Shown: positions 26,800-36,595, numbered from the stretch's first letter. The stretch: DNA of 64,000 nt from Peribacillus sp. FSL P2-0133 (GCF_037975445.1 NZ_CP150254.1:4648001-4712000); one strand, 5' to 3'. Notes: a model not told the origin generated them from the letters alone. Program-made: numbers and translations.

Positions 26800-27475
26800 T
26801 ATCAAATTCAGATTCTGAACGGTCTCTATCTGTAGATATTTCATTTTCATATGCATTTTCATACTCAGAAACTACATCTGTGGCTTCCTCGTTCAAAGAA
26901 GCTTCGCCTTTTTCCATTTTTTCGCTAGTCACATCTTGCTTAATACCTTCAACGTATTCATTCGAATTTGGACCTGATACTAATAAAGATCCATCCTCTT
27001 GTGCATAAGCTAAAAACACATATGATTTTCCTTCTTCCGGTAATGTATCATCTTCATACAAAACAACAGAAGAACCATCTTCATTTATCCCTCCAGCCTT
27101 TTGAATAGGTATGGAAGTATCTGTAACTAAATCACCCTTTATATTTTGTAGGACAGTAACTTTGTAATTTGTATACGGTGTTGAAACCTCTTTCGTACCG
27201 TCACTAGTTTCAATTGTTATAGGATCTTTGTATACAGTGTCAACATCTTCATAAACTCGGCCTATAAAAACGTAATCTGCATCACCTACAGTTTCTTTTG
27301 GATCATCCACATTTACAGCAAAAGTACCATCCATTTGAATTACCTTTAGATTTTTTTTATCCTCCGAACTTACAGTGCTTACATCTTTCTTGGAATTAGA
27401 ACAAGCTGAAACTATCAAAGAAAGACTAAATATAAATAATAGTGAAGCAATTAACTGAACTTTTTTCTTACCCAT
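26789..27475 (-). CDS. Hypothetical surface lipoprotein
   Basis: About 228 residues. It has a lipoprotein signal peptide with lipobox SLIVSAC, then a beta-rich domain (DADYVFIGRVYEDVDTVY, then YTNYKVTVLQNIKG and GKSYVFLAYAQEDGS) and an acidic C-terminal tail of about 40 residues. Surface-anchored, function unknown. I prefer ATG 27475 because AGAGGA is nine bases ahead; ATG 27484 is possible. The last codons overlap the out-of-frame toxin fragment, so the natural C-terminus may have been altered by recombination. Confidence 0.75.
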   Translation of the reverse strand: MGKKKVQLIASLLFIFSLSLIVSACSNSKKDVSTVSSEDKKNLKVIQMDGTFAVNVDDPKETVGDADYVFIGRVYEDVDTVYKDPITIETSDGTKEVSTPYTNYKVTVLQNIKGDLVTDTSIPIQKAGGINEDGSSVVLYEDDTLPEEGKSYVFLAYAQEDGSLLVSGPNSNEYVEGIKQDVTSEKMEKGEASLNEEATDVVSEYENAYENEISTDRDRSESEFDKEQ

Positions 27476-27536
27476 TGTTTTCATTCCTCTTCTTCCTTTT
27501 AGTATTTCTTATAAGCAGCTGTATATGAAGCTTTAT

Positions 27537-27612
27537 CATAATCGAATAATAACCAAAAATTCAGATTGAAATATCCCAAAATTGAATTCAGGATTTTCAT
27601 ATATGGAATATT
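27537..27612. repeat. Approximately 80-base element, copy 2
   Basis: Second copy of the element at 21752-21830. It lies about 60 bases upstream of the lipoprotein gene. Confidence 0.55.
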
Positions 27613-27745
27613 TCCCTTCGTTTCTGTGATTCACCGAAAAAGGGTATAACAATTAGGAATTTTTAGGATTACTTTAGTAAGAGGGATAAAAAGTGGTGAA
27701 CCCGTTACGCCTCTCATGTGATGCCTTTTTCCCACAAATAAAAAA

Positions 27746-27768
27746 ATCCATCTTGAAAAAAGATGGAT
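27746..27768 (-). terminator. Terminator
   Basis: ATCCATCTT / AAGATGGAT stem with T-run on the minus strand. It lies downstream of the SRPBCC gene and the interspersed repeat. Confidence 0.65.
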
Positions 27769-27805
27769 CATTTTCTATCTGTGTTGCTGTGTCGACTTAG
27801 TTTTC

Positions 27806-27940
27806 ACGCAGAGTTGATTGGAGCGGGTGTGCGAGACTCCTGCGGGAAATACGCGTCCTAGGGAGACCCCACAGGCGCAAAAACGCCGAGGAGGCTCCCG
27901 GACCGCCCGCGGAAAGCGAGTGCCTGCAGTAGAATGAAAC
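27806..27940. repeat. GC-rich Bacillus interspersed repeat, full-length form
   Basis: Contains GCGAGACTCCTGCGGGAA, GGGAGACCCCACAGGCGC, ACGCCGAGGAGGCTCCCGG and CCCGCGGAAAGCGAGTGCCT. This is a GC-rich, hairpin-forming element that I recall as repeated many times in Bacillus genomes, and it stands out from the AT-rich surroundings. Shorter relatives lie at 40.9 and 41.1 kb. A 71-codon frame through it is not a gene. Confidence 0.75.
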
Positions 27941-28008
27941 GATCAAAGCCCACCCTCCAACTTGGGCAAGTTGTATGCCCCCTAATACGGAAGATTGACT
28001 TAAATCAT

Positions 28009-28467
28009 TCATGATCCACTTGTTTCTGCTTCAGCTACCCTTTTGACACGTTCTAAAAATTCAACTACCACTTTATCGGTAGCAAATATTAAAAGTAATT
28101 TCAAAAACCACTTTAACGGGCGACTGGTGACTGTATATGTAAAGGAAGTCTTATTGTCATTGATTTTATTTAGTTCATAAAAAGCTGTAATTTCAAACAT
28201 TTTAGCAAGTATAAAGCCCACTTTTAGCTTTTTCTCATTAGTTTCATTCAAATATTCCAATGTTTCTATATCATACTCTTCTGTTCGTTTTCCTTCTCGA
28301 TATTTTTGGCGATATACACTCCCAACCACTTCTTCGGTTATTTTAACGGGCTTCTGTTCAACTACTTGAGGCATGATTTTTTGCATATTTTCTACAGAAC
28401 CATCAAGAAACTTCCAAACGTGTTCAATTGGTGCGTTTATTTCTATTTCTCTTGTCCATTTTTTCAA
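28009..28467 (-). CDS. SRPBCC-family (START-like) protein
   Basis: Protein of 152 residues with the start of the polyketide cyclase/CoxG-type fold (REIEINAPIEHVWKFLDG), then a series of strands and a long C-terminal helix (FLERVKRVAEAET). The fold binds hydrophobic ligands in a central cavity. Starts at TTG with AGAGGTGATTATCA ahead. The ligand is not predictable. Confidence 0.75.
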   Translation of the reverse strand: MKKWTREIEINAPIEHVWKFLDGSVENMQKIMPQVVEQKPVKITEEVVGSVYRQKYREGKRTEEYDIETLEYLNETNEKKLKVGFILAKMFEITAFYELNKINDNKTSFTYTVTSRPLKWFLKLLLIFATDKVVVEFLERVKRVAEAETSGS

Positions 28468-28677
28468 TGATAATCACCTCTGTCTTCATTATATTTCCTT
28501 TATTATGTAAAACCAACTTTCCAACTGATAATTCGTTAAATAAGTTTCATTTTTCACCTAGATACAATAAATAACTCTTTTTTTGTCTTTTTGTAAATAA
28601 ATTACTTTATTAAGATTCTCTTTTTTAGTGTTATTCTTGTATAATAAACGAAACGGTTACTTTTTCAGGAGAATCCT

Positions 28678-29946
28678 ATGAATTTTATTTATATTAATCA
28701 AAACATATTAGATAACCTATTTTATATCTTAGTAAGTATTTTGATTTATTACATTTTATTAGATCATGGCAGAAGGTTAAGTCAGTATGGCAAGACCCTT
28801 ATAACTGCATGCATGAGCATTCCTATTATATTATGTATGAAGTTTCCTATTTATATAGATGAATATTGTGTCCATGATCTCAGGCAAATTCCTTTTATAA
28901 TAGGGACACTTTATGGTGGTTGGCCTGTAGGGGCTGCTCTGTTAGTCATCATATTAACTTTTAGGTTTGCTTTTTATGGTTTCAATTTACTTACGTTAAT
29001 TGTTTATATCGTTATCTTTATTATAACGGCTCTTTTTTCTTCCAAATTCAAAAATTTCAATAGAAAAAATAAGCTGAATAGCTCCATACTATTAATTTTG
29101 TTTCTAGGAATACTAACCAGCTCTATTTCACTCGGTATGTCTGATTATTTTCGAATAACGGAGGCGTACGTATTTTACTTTATTATCCTCCCTCCTTTCA
29201 TTATCGCTATAGCTGTATATATAATGGAAATTTTAAAAGATGCCATTTTAATTCGGACACAAATGATAAGGCTTGAAAAAATGGAGGTAGTCAGTCAGCT
29301 TGCAGCTAGTATTTCACATGAAGTTAGAAATCCTTTAACAGTTGTGAAAGGGTTTGTTCAACTGCTAAAGGCTCCTGATCTTACTCAAAAAGTAAAAGAA
29401 CAATATATAGAGCATGTCGTTAGAGAGCTTAATAGTGCAGAATCCATTATTAGTGAATATTTAGCGTTTGCAAAACCTGCAATCGAAAAAGTGGATCCTA
29501 TTTCAATTAACCGTGAAATAGGATATGTGCTTGAAATGATAAAACCATTGGCCAGCATGAATTTAGTTACTATATCTGAACAGTTGACTCCAGGTATTAC
29601 CCGGGGGAATGTTCAACATTTCAAGCAATGCTTCCTGAACCTGATTAAAAATGGTATTGAGGCAATGCCAGACGGCGGGGAACTTAGTATTGTTTCCTAT
29701 ATAAATAATTTCGACATCATTATTGAAATAAGTGACAATGGAATAGGCATGAACAAAGAACAAATAAATCGTTTTGGCGAACCTTATTACAGTTCCAAGG
29801 AAAAAGGGACAGGGTTGGGATCAATGGTAGCTGTTAAGACCATCCAAACGATGAATGGCACACTTCATATAACTAGCCTTTTGAATAAGGGAACAACGAT
29901 TTCAGTAACACTTCCCGTTTATCAAGAAGGTTATTCTGCAAAATAA
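28678..29946 (+). CDS. Membrane sensor histidine kinase (5TM-LYT type)
   Basis: Protein of 422 residues. The N-terminal about 190 residues have about six membrane helices with HDLRQIPFIIGTLYGG, the hallmark of the 5TM-5TMR_LYT sensor. HisKA follows with the phospho-acceptor in SISHEVRNPLTVVKGF, then HATPase boxes LIKNGIEAMP, SDNGIGMN and GTGLGS. It resembles KinB-type and other phosphorelay kinases of Bacilli. No response regulator is adjacent, so it may feed the Spo0 phosphorelay; that is inference. Confidence 0.85.
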   Translation: MNFIYINQNILDNLFYILVSILIYYILLDHGRRLSQYGKTLITACMSIPIILCMKFPIYIDEYCVHDLRQIPFIIGTLYGGWPVGAALLVIILTFRFAFYGFNLLTLIVYIVIFIITALFSSKFKNFNRKNKLNSSILLILFLGILTSSISLGMSDYFRITEAYVFYFIILPPFIIAIAVYIMEILKDAILIRTQMIRLEKMEVVSQLAASISHEVRNPLTVVKGFVQLLKAPDLTQKVKEQYIEHVVRELNSAESIISEYLAFAKPAIEKVDPISINREIGYVLEMIKPLASMNLVTISEQLTPGITRGNVQHFKQCFLNLIKNGIEAMPDGGELSIVSYINNFDIIIEISDNGIGMNKEQINRFGEPYYSSKEKGTGLGSMVAVKTIQTMNGTLHITSLLNKGTTISVTLPVYQEGYSAK

Positions 29947-29950
29947 TAAA

Positions 29951-29978
29951 AAAAGTCCGCCATTATCGGCGGACTTTT
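29951..29978. terminator. Bidirectional terminator
   Basis: AAAAGTCCGCC / GGCGGACTTTTT stem with a 6-base loop between two convergent genes. Confidence 0.9.
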
Positions 29979-29999
29979 TGCAATAGAATGCTGTATTAT

Positions 30000-32900
30000 T
30001 TATTTTTTCTGTTCAAGGCATTGATAAACCGCCATCATATCTCGTTTGTTCAGCTCACGAATCCGGGCGAAAATCGGGATATCGGCAACGGCCTCGGTAC
30101 GTTCACTTTCAGCCACAACATCGCTTACTTTCCCTGTCAGCCAGGTCTGTACGTCGATGTCTTCGACGATTGCTTTACGACCTTCATCATCGATGCCACT
30201 GGCATGACAACTCACACAAGGGATCGTTAATTTATATACACCGTCATGGATGTTATCTTCTGAAATGACTTTCTTGCCATTACAGAACGGGCATTTATGA
30301 CTTGCTTTAATTTTATTGATTTGGGTAACGATTTTTTTGTAGCCAAATGCTTCATAAACATAGGTTAGTTTTTTGTATTTGCCATTGGTGAAATATTTAT
30401 CAATAATGGTTTCTCTTGTTTCGTTAATATTGGCAAAGTCACAGATGGTGATCTGATTTTTGCTGCTGATTGCTTCGATATTGCCTTTAATGCTGTCCCA
30501 GAATGGTTGGGTATTTTGTAAAACCACTTCATAGCCGACAAAGCTTGCTAGTTCTAGTTCGAGCATTTTCAACGCTGCTTTTGTTTCCCTAGGAAGGAAT
30601 GAGACATCATCAGTAAGTGCGATATCGCCGCCCACAATTGCTTTTAGTTTTTCCAGTTCTGGCAGCTTCCCGACAATTTTGATGACTTGATCAATCGGCT
30701 GTTGGATGATCTCGCGAATGTCCGTATCACCAAATGTCAGTTTTTTATGATGGTTCAGGACCGTTCCTTGACAGACTGGACAGGCGATCATCACTTTTGA
30801 TGCTTTCATCTGCTCTTTAATGATCGATTTCGATATGAACATATAACGTCCAATGATGAAATTGAATCCTTCCCATGTTCTTGATGCCTTGCCTGCTTTA
30901 TCGTAAAAGGACTTTTCCCAATACCCATATAAGAAGGTCTGCTTTTCGGCATCTGTCATCTCATTATAGCTTTTACTAATGTCGTGACCGAGTTCATTCT
31001 TGATCTCATCAAACAGGAATTGCAGCTTTGAATGTTGATAATATTTTAATACTTCCATCACGTCTGGATGTAATAAGCCATCCCAGAATGGCACGTTTTT
31101 ATCTTGAATGACGACATCAATGTCAAATTTTTCAATGACCCGGCGGCCCGAACAGCTTGGACAATGATTTTCTGCAGAATAGAAATCAAAGCTTCTTGTA
31201 TCTTTATTTGTCGGATGTGCAGCGACTAGATGGTTGATCATTCCACCCACTTCATAAAGAAAGGTATATTGACTGTACAAGTGCCGTTCAAGATCGATGG
31301 CGATCACAGGTGCAATCGTGTCGGAATCGTATTCACCATAAATCACACGAGCAATTGGTGATAAGCTTTTTAAAATGCCGCCCTTATAGACGTTCTCTGC
31401 CTTTTTGAAATAGTCCAGGTGGTTTTTCTGTAAATAATTGATGCCATTTTTCGACCGCAGTGTGGAAGAGATTTGCAATGGCTCCACTCGATCTCCACTA
31501 TCTTTGTGACGATAATGCTCATCATGACTGACAACGTCGAGATGTTGGACAGGTGCAAGCTGTCTTTTACCAAAATCAACGATATAATCCGAGCTTTCCA
31601 GCATATAACCATTATGCTCAATCATGATGATGGAGACGGATTCATCCTCCAGGATGACCCTGACACTATCGATGAATTGGTTTAAAATGTTTTGCGATAA
31701 CCCTTTTGAAGGCTCGTCGAAAATGAACAGCGTGTGTGGGTTTCTTGTCTTCGCGAACAGCTCGGAAACTAAGTGGACACATTGAAATTCACCCGTCGAT
31801 AGTGTTTGTGTTTTTCTTTCTAACGTCAAATAACCAAGTCCAAGTTTGATCAATAAACTCAAGCGTTTATGGGCGATGTCTTCCTTTGGCAATTCTTCGA
31901 TGATATCTTCAATCGAACGCAGAAAAATATCATCAATTTCATCACTGTATTTGGTGAGTTTCTTTTTAATATCAAGAAACGTCGCAACGGTTGATCGACT
32001 TGTAATCGATTTGTTTCGGTCCTGCCCGACCATGACCAGTTTATCCTTTGGATACCGCTTCTGAAAATCCTTGGAGATACATTCATTGACAAGTGTGGAT
32101 TTACCGCATCCTGACTCACCCGTAAAGGTAACGAGCCTATTCTTGGGAATCCGGATTTCCTCCATTTGAATATTACGGCAGTAAAGATCCTGAAATTGGT
32201 AGTATTCCGTTGGCGTCGCTTCATTTCGTTCCCAGCTGATTGGTTTGGGACGCGGTGATTCCTCAACGATTTTCCCGCCATATTTCCCGCTGCCAGGTCC
32301 AAAGAACAATTGTTCATCTGTGCTATCTAACACCGTGTCTGAATGATCAATGAGCCAAATTTGATTTTTATAACCTAATTGTTCAATCTGTTCTAAAATT
32401 TTTAATAGGGTTTGATGATCAAGACCGACGGAGATTTCATCAATGATGATTACGGTATTTTCACTTGTTGCCATGAATTCGGCCAAATATAGCCGGGTTA
32501 ATTCTCCCCCTGACACTGTCCCCATTATACGGTTCAAGCCTAAATAGCCAATATTCATATTGATTATATTTTGGAGAATATGCTGTTTAGCTTCACTAAT
32601 ATGTAATGTCTCTGCAAGTGAAAGGATTGTTTCAATGCTTAAGTTGTTGATATCGGAAATAGTATGCGGGCGATCTAATAATTCAATGGTATATTGCTCG
32701 ACGTCTTGATTGTAGCGTTTCCCCTCACACTTAGGACACTCGACATTTTTCGTCGTACCGCGTCCTTTACAGCTGGGACACCAGCCTAAGGCATTATTAA
32801 AGGAAAAAACTTCTGGAGAAAGATTGAATTTTTCAGCAAGATAAACACGAATCTCTTTAAACACACCAGTATGTGTGCCAATGGTTGAACGGGGATTGGC

Positions 32901-33170
32901 TGAAATGGATGATTTGCCGAGAAAAAGGACCAGCGGCATTTCTTCCATCTTGATGGCACTGAAGTTGGTTTCCATAATATTAGGAAATAAATATTGATAT
33001 TCAGACTTCGGCAATAAGGAAACGAGACGCTTCTTGGATTCTTCCCCAATGGTTTGACAAAAAGTCGTTTTCCCGGAACCGGATAAACCAGCAATTCCTA
33101 ATGATTGATCATCTGGCAGTGCTGCATCTAAATGGTTTATATTGTTCGCTATTAATCGATTTATTTTCAT
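30000..33170 (-). CDS. Atypical UvrA-like ABC ATPase
   Basis: Protein of 1056 residues with two ABC ATPase cores. First core: GLSGSGKTT (about 28-36), a zinc knuckle with CPSC and CPKC (about 130-150), signature VSGGEL (about 218). Second core: GESGCGKST (about 350), signature STGEFQ (about 460) and Walker B LFIFDEPSKGLS. UvrA proteins normally insert a zinc finger in the second core as well; here instead a C-terminal half of about 500 residues follows with four more CxxC pairs (about 675, 798, 963, 988). Canonical UvrA is about 950 residues. It is alone, without uvrB or uvrC. It may be a UvrA paralogue of the drug-resistance or stress type, or a defence ATPase. Confidence 0.75.
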   Translation of the reverse strand: MKINRLIANNINHLDAALPDDQSLGIAGLSGSGKTTFCQTIGEESKKRLVSLLPKSEYQYLFPNIMETNFSAIKMEEMPLVLFLGKSSISANPRSTIGTHTGVFKEIRVYLAEKFNLSPEVFSFNNALGWCPSCKGRGTTKNVECPKCEGKRYNQDVEQYTIELLDRPHTISDINNLSIETILSLAETLHISEAKQHILQNIINMNIGYLGLNRIMGTVSGGELTRLYLAEFMATSENTVIIIDEISVGLDHQTLLKILEQIEQLGYKNQIWLIDHSDTVLDSTDEQLFFGPGSGKYGGKIVEESPRPKPISWERNEATPTEYYQFQDLYCRNIQMEEIRIPKNRLVTFTGESGCGKSTLVNECISKDFQKRYPKDKLVMVGQDRNKSITSRSTVATFLDIKKKLTKYSDEIDDIFLRSIEDIIEELPKEDIAHKRLSLLIKLGLGYLTLERKTQTLSTGEFQCVHLVSELFAKTRNPHTLFIFDEPSKGLSQNILNQFIDSVRVILEDESVSIIMIEHNGYMLESSDYIVDFGKRQLAPVQHLDVVSHDEHYRHKDSGDRVEPLQISSTLRSKNGINYLQKNHLDYFKKAENVYKGGILKSLSPIARVIYGEYDSDTIAPVIAIDLERHLYSQYTFLYEVGGMINHLVAAHPTNKDTRSFDFYSAENHCPSCSGRRVIEKFDIDVVIQDKNVPFWDGLLHPDVMEVLKYYQHSKLQFLFDEIKNELGHDISKSYNEMTDAEKQTFLYGYWEKSFYDKAGKASRTWEGFNFIIGRYMFISKSIIKEQMKASKVMIACPVCQGTVLNHHKKLTFGDTDIREIIQQPIDQVIKIVGKLPELEKLKAIVGGDIALTDDVSFLPRETKAALKMLELELASFVGYEVVLQNTQPFWDSIKGNIEAISSKNQITICDFANINETRETIIDKYFTNGKYKKLTYVYEAFGYKKIVTQINKIKASHKCPFCNGKKVISEDNIHDGVYKLTIPCVSCHASGIDDEGRKAIVEDIDVQTWLTGKVSDVVAESERTEAVADIPIFARIRELNKRDMMAVYQCLEQKK

Positions 33171-33379
33171 TTGTAACTCCTCTCCATTTTATTAGCTCAG
33201 TCTTTCATATTAGCACAGCGACAAATGAATTTGGTGTTTTTTTAAAAGGCAGCTTCATCCTGCCATTCTTTCACATTTCACTGTTCCAAAAACCTATTAA
33301 TCATCGACAAAAACCGTGGGCTTAGTGTTGGATATTTTTACAATTCCATGCAGTTTGAGCCTTCTTATAGATTATAAAA

Positions 33380-33403
33380 GCCCCTCTCGTCTAAGAGAAG
33401 GGC
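33380..33403 (-). terminator. Terminator after sspL
   Basis: GCCCCTCTC / GAGAAGGGC stem with T-rich 3-prime flank on the minus strand, 40 bases after the SspL-like stop. Confidence 0.7.
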
Positions 33404-33442
33404 ATTCTTTATGAAGTATGACCATATTTTTGCCCAATGCGC

Positions 33443-33577
33443 TTATTTTGTATTGGACTTTTTTGCCTTGTTTTCAAGATCACTTTTTGGCTCAGTGGAG
33501 AATTCGACATCTTTTCCATGTCCCTGCGGGTTAGCACTTGGTGCGATTCGGCCTCTTCCTGCTGTCTTTTTACTCAT
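33443..33577 (-). CDS. sspL: SspL-like small acid-soluble spore protein
   Basis: About 44 residues: MSKKTAGRGRIAPSANPQGH and an end EPKSDLENKAKKSNTK. The PQG segment and the PKxxLExxAKKSNTK ending match SspL of Bacillus subtilis, a minor spore-core protein made in the forespore. The start at ATG 33577 has GGAGGTGAAGG ahead; the longer frame is artefactual. A sigma-G promoter was not resolved. Confidence 0.75.
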   Translation of the reverse strand: MSKKTAGRGRIAPSANPQGHGKDVEFSTEPKSDLENKAKKSNTK

Positions 33578-33646
33578 TTCCTTCACCTCCAAGTATATTA
33601 TGTCCGAACTGTTGTAAATTAAAAACGAGGTGGTAACCAATAAAAA

Positions 33647-33678
33647 ACCTGCATAGAACCAAAGTCTACACAGGTTTC
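33647..33678 (-). terminator. Terminator
   Basis: AACCTG...CAGGTT hairpin followed by TTTTTTA on the minus strand, 25 bases after the small gene at 33703. Confidence 0.7.
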
Positions 33679-33702
33679 AAAAAAGCTGTTTGTTGGAAGG
33701 TC

Positions 33703-33939
33703 CTACTTTAAAAGACGAGTGTAATTAAATGTGTCTTTGTTCTGAGGAATATTGCGATTTTTTTTCCCGGCAGGCTGTACTGCTCTTCCTGTATTTCCAC
33801 TATAGCCTTCTTCCACGGGCCCTGGATAATGATAATGACCATCATTAACTGGTTCAATTGTTGATGCACCAGTCACATGACTTTCTCCCGTTTCCGCCTG
33901 ATCAAGTCTTATGGATCTGTTTTCTTTCTCGTTAGTCAA
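33703..33939 (-). CDS. Small hydrophilic protein, unknown
   Basis: Protein of 78 residues, very polar, without hydrophobic segments (GESHVTGASTIEPVNDGHYH, then PGPVEEGYSG). It starts at TTG with a strong GGAGGAGATGAA site. Size, composition and its place beside sspL make a spore-associated role conceivable, but no family is recognised. Confidence 0.6.
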   Translation of the reverse strand: MTNEKENRSIRLDQAETGESHVTGASTIEPVNDGHYHYPGPVEEGYSGNTGRAVQPAGKKNRNIPQNKDTFNYTRLLK

Positions 33940-34017
33940 TTCATCTCCTCCTTTTCTAAAGATTCTTTATAGTATTTGATAAAAGAACAATAAAATTAAA
34001 GGAGAAAAAAGGAAGCG

Positions 34018-36354
34018 CTAATATGTCAGAAGTAAACGCTTCGTTGCATCGTTTTGCAAGAAAGGACTGGTTTCGCCAACCGTATATATGTGTAAGTCAT
34101 GCATAGCCCTGGTACATGCGGTGTAGAACAATCTTCGCAGGCTCTCATCACCGTATGTTTGCACAGATGCATCATAAATGATGACAGCATCGAATTCGAT
34201 GCCCTTGGCCAAATAAGCCGGAATGACAACAACACCCTGTTCATATTCATTTGTGCCTTTCTGTACGAGTTTAATTTCACCAATGATACTAAGGGCATCG
34301 TATGCAGCGGCACTTTCGGCAGCGGATTTACATATTATTGCGATGGTATTATATTTACGACTTTGTAAGTCTTTGACTTTAGAAACGATATTGTGGTGCA
34401 ATTCATCACGGCTGGACACTTGAGTCAGTACAGGCTTCTCGCCTTCACGATCGAATGCCTTAATTCGATGGCCTTCAGGAACTAGTTCACGTGTAAATTC
34501 TATAATCTGCTTTGTGGATCTGTAACTTTGATCCAAGGTTATACTCTCGGTTTCACCTATTCCGTATAAACTGGTAAGAGTCTGGAAATCCACCCGTTCG
34601 CTGGCATGAGCAAAGATTGCCTGGTTAAAGTCACCGAGCACGGTCATCCTTGCAGATGGAAACAACCGTTTCAAAAACTCGAATTGAAATGGAGAATAAT
34701 CCTGTGCTTCGTCTACAAGCACGTATTTTATAGAAGTATTCGTCTGAAATCCTACAATTAGCTCCTTCAGCAGCAAAAATGGAGTCGCGTCTTCGTAATG
34801 CAGTTTACCTTCGTCCAGCATTTTTTGCGTTGATAAACATATTTCCCTTTCGACAGGTGTTTCACCCTCATTCCACAGTTCACTCCGTATTTGTTCGTCA
34901 AAAAGTTGCTTGTATATTTGCTTAATATTGATAAAATGAAGTGCTTTTACCCGTTTGCGTAAAGTCTTCAATTTCTTGCGAACAATCATGCGCGTGAGCA
35001 TTTTATGCTCTTTCTCATAATCGTCAAATGAATCTTCAGTAAGGCCGCGTTTTTTCTCTAGGTAGGTGTATACCTTTTGATAGTCTTCTTTGCTAAGGTA
35101 CTCGATTTCCTCCTGGACCCAAGGTTTTTTCAACTCAGACTTTTCCGTTTCATCAAGCATCTCACATAACCACTCTTTCAACTTTTCAACCCTATTGTGA
35201 AAACGTAAGGTGGTGTCTGTGTTATAAAATCTTTCTGAGATTTGTTTGGCGGAGACGAGCGTTTTCCCCCGGAACTTTAACCCTCTAAAGATCACTCCAG
35301 ATAGTTCTAGTGATTGTCTGTATGTTTTGATTATCTCAAAGAAGCGAATCGATGCCTTAAATTTGATACTCGCTGTCCTGGTGCTATAGGAAGGATCATC
35401 CGCTGCAGTCAACAAAAATTCTAATTGCTCATAAGGATCCTCAACTTGAAACGAGTCAGTCAGACGATGATCCAAGTATTCCTGGAATGTTACCTGCTGC
35501 ATATTCTCTTCACCAAGTTCGGGCAACACATTGGATACGTAGTTATTAAACATTGAGTTAGGAGAGAATAAAATGATTTGGTCGGCTTTTAGCCATTCCC
35601 GATTCTTGTAAAGCAAGTAAGCGATCCGTTGGAGGGCAGCTGATGTCTTGCCGCTGCCAGCGGCACCTTGAACAATGAGCAGACGTCCGCGATCGTTCCG
35701 GATGATCCTATTTTGCTCCCGTTGAATGGTGGACACAATACTGTGCATATGCTTATCTGTTCCTTTGCCAAGCACCTGCTGCAGTATCTCATCTCCAATG
35801 GTGAGACTCGTATCGAACATTGATTCGATAACGCCTCCCTTGATGATATATTGCCACTTTTTCTCCAACATCCCAGAAATCATGCCTCCTGGAGTAGAGT
35901 ATTGTACGGGGCCGGGAGGATAGTCATAATAAACACTCGAAATCGGAGCCCTCCAATCGTAGACAATGAAGTTTTCTCCTGTTGTATCAGTAAGAGTGGA
36001 GGTCCCGATATAAATATGTTCCGTATGTTCGGACCCTTCTTCAGTGATATCGATACGACCGAAATAAGGTACTTCCTGCATGCGGCGCAGTGTAGACAAC
36101 CTCTTGAAGGAATATCTATGTGCGCCTTCGCGTTCTGACAAGGCTTGAGCCTGTTGCCTTAAGCCAATGATGGTCTCGAGGTAATCATCGAAAGTATCCA
36201 TATTAACCTTGAGGTCATCCCAAAAGTGTTTACGGATATTAACAACTTCTTTTCTGCGCTGGGAAGTTTCTCCTTCAATTTTGCTGATTTGTTTCGTAAT
36301 TGTTTCTATCACCCCGTCCAAACGTTCTTGCTCCTGCCGAATTTCATCGTTCAT
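34018..36354 (-). CDS. helD: RNA polymerase recycling motor HelD
   Basis: About 778 residues of the UvrD-like HelD type. The N-terminal antiparallel coiled coil (about 1-75), used by HelD to reach into the RNA polymerase secondary channel, is followed by YFGRIDI and FIVYDWRAPISSVYYD, which are hallmark HelD segments. Walker A is GAAGSGKTSAALQR, motif II is VDEAQDYSPFQ, and motif III lies in GDFNQAIF. HelD removes stalled RNA polymerase from DNA by ATP hydrolysis. The start at ATG 36354 has GAAGGAG eight bases ahead; the GTG start nine bases upstream overlaps that site. Confidence 0.9.
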   Translation of the reverse strand: MNDEIRQEQERLDGVIETITKQISKIEGETSQRRKEVVNIRKHFWDDLKVNMDTFDDYLETIIGLRQQAQALSEREGAHRYSFKRLSTLRRMQEVPYFGRIDITEEGSEHTEHIYIGTSTLTDTTGENFIVYDWRAPISSVYYDYPPGPVQYSTPGGMISGMLEKKWQYIIKGGVIESMFDTSLTIGDEILQQVLGKGTDKHMHSIVSTIQREQNRIIRNDRGRLLIVQGAAGSGKTSAALQRIAYLLYKNREWLKADQIILFSPNSMFNNYVSNVLPELGEENMQQVTFQEYLDHRLTDSFQVEDPYEQLEFLLTAADDPSYSTRTASIKFKASIRFFEIIKTYRQSLELSGVIFRGLKFRGKTLVSAKQISERFYNTDTTLRFHNRVEKLKEWLCEMLDETEKSELKKPWVQEEIEYLSKEDYQKVYTYLEKKRGLTEDSFDDYEKEHKMLTRMIVRKKLKTLRKRVKALHFINIKQIYKQLFDEQIRSELWNEGETPVEREICLSTQKMLDEGKLHYEDATPFLLLKELIVGFQTNTSIKYVLVDEAQDYSPFQFEFLKRLFPSARMTVLGDFNQAIFAHASERVDFQTLTSLYGIGETESITLDQSYRSTKQIIEFTRELVPEGHRIKAFDREGEKPVLTQVSSRDELHHNIVSKVKDLQSRKYNTIAIICKSAAESAAAYDALSIIGEIKLVQKGTNEYEQGVVVIPAYLAKGIEFDAVIIYDASVQTYGDESLRRLFYTACTRAMHDLHIYTVGETSPFLQNDATKRLLLTY

Positions 36355-36563
36355 ATCAGACACTCCTTCAAAAAATAAAAATAGGGGTTGACTAGAGGTG
36401 AGCTTTACCTTATACTTATAGTAAGGGATAAACTGTTATAGTATATTGATAAATGTGTTTCTATACTAATTTATCACATTTTCAGAACTATATCAATGTA
36501 TATTGCACAACAGTTGCCATAATAAATCGTCATTTTAAACTCTAATTTAGCATATAAAGCCAT

Positions 36564-36595
36564 AACCAGTTGAGCAAGTAGCTTGACTGGTTATT
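36564..36595 (+). terminator. Possible hairpin or terminator in 395-base gap
   Basis: AACCAGT / ACTGGTT stem followed by ATTTTTATTT on the plus strand. No plus-strand gene precedes it, so it may end a small transcript or be chance. The rest of 36355-36758 has no supported gene. Confidence 0.35.

Noticed and set aside
27797..28012. Open frame of 71 codons on the minus strand
   Set aside because: It is produced by the GC-rich interspersed repeat.
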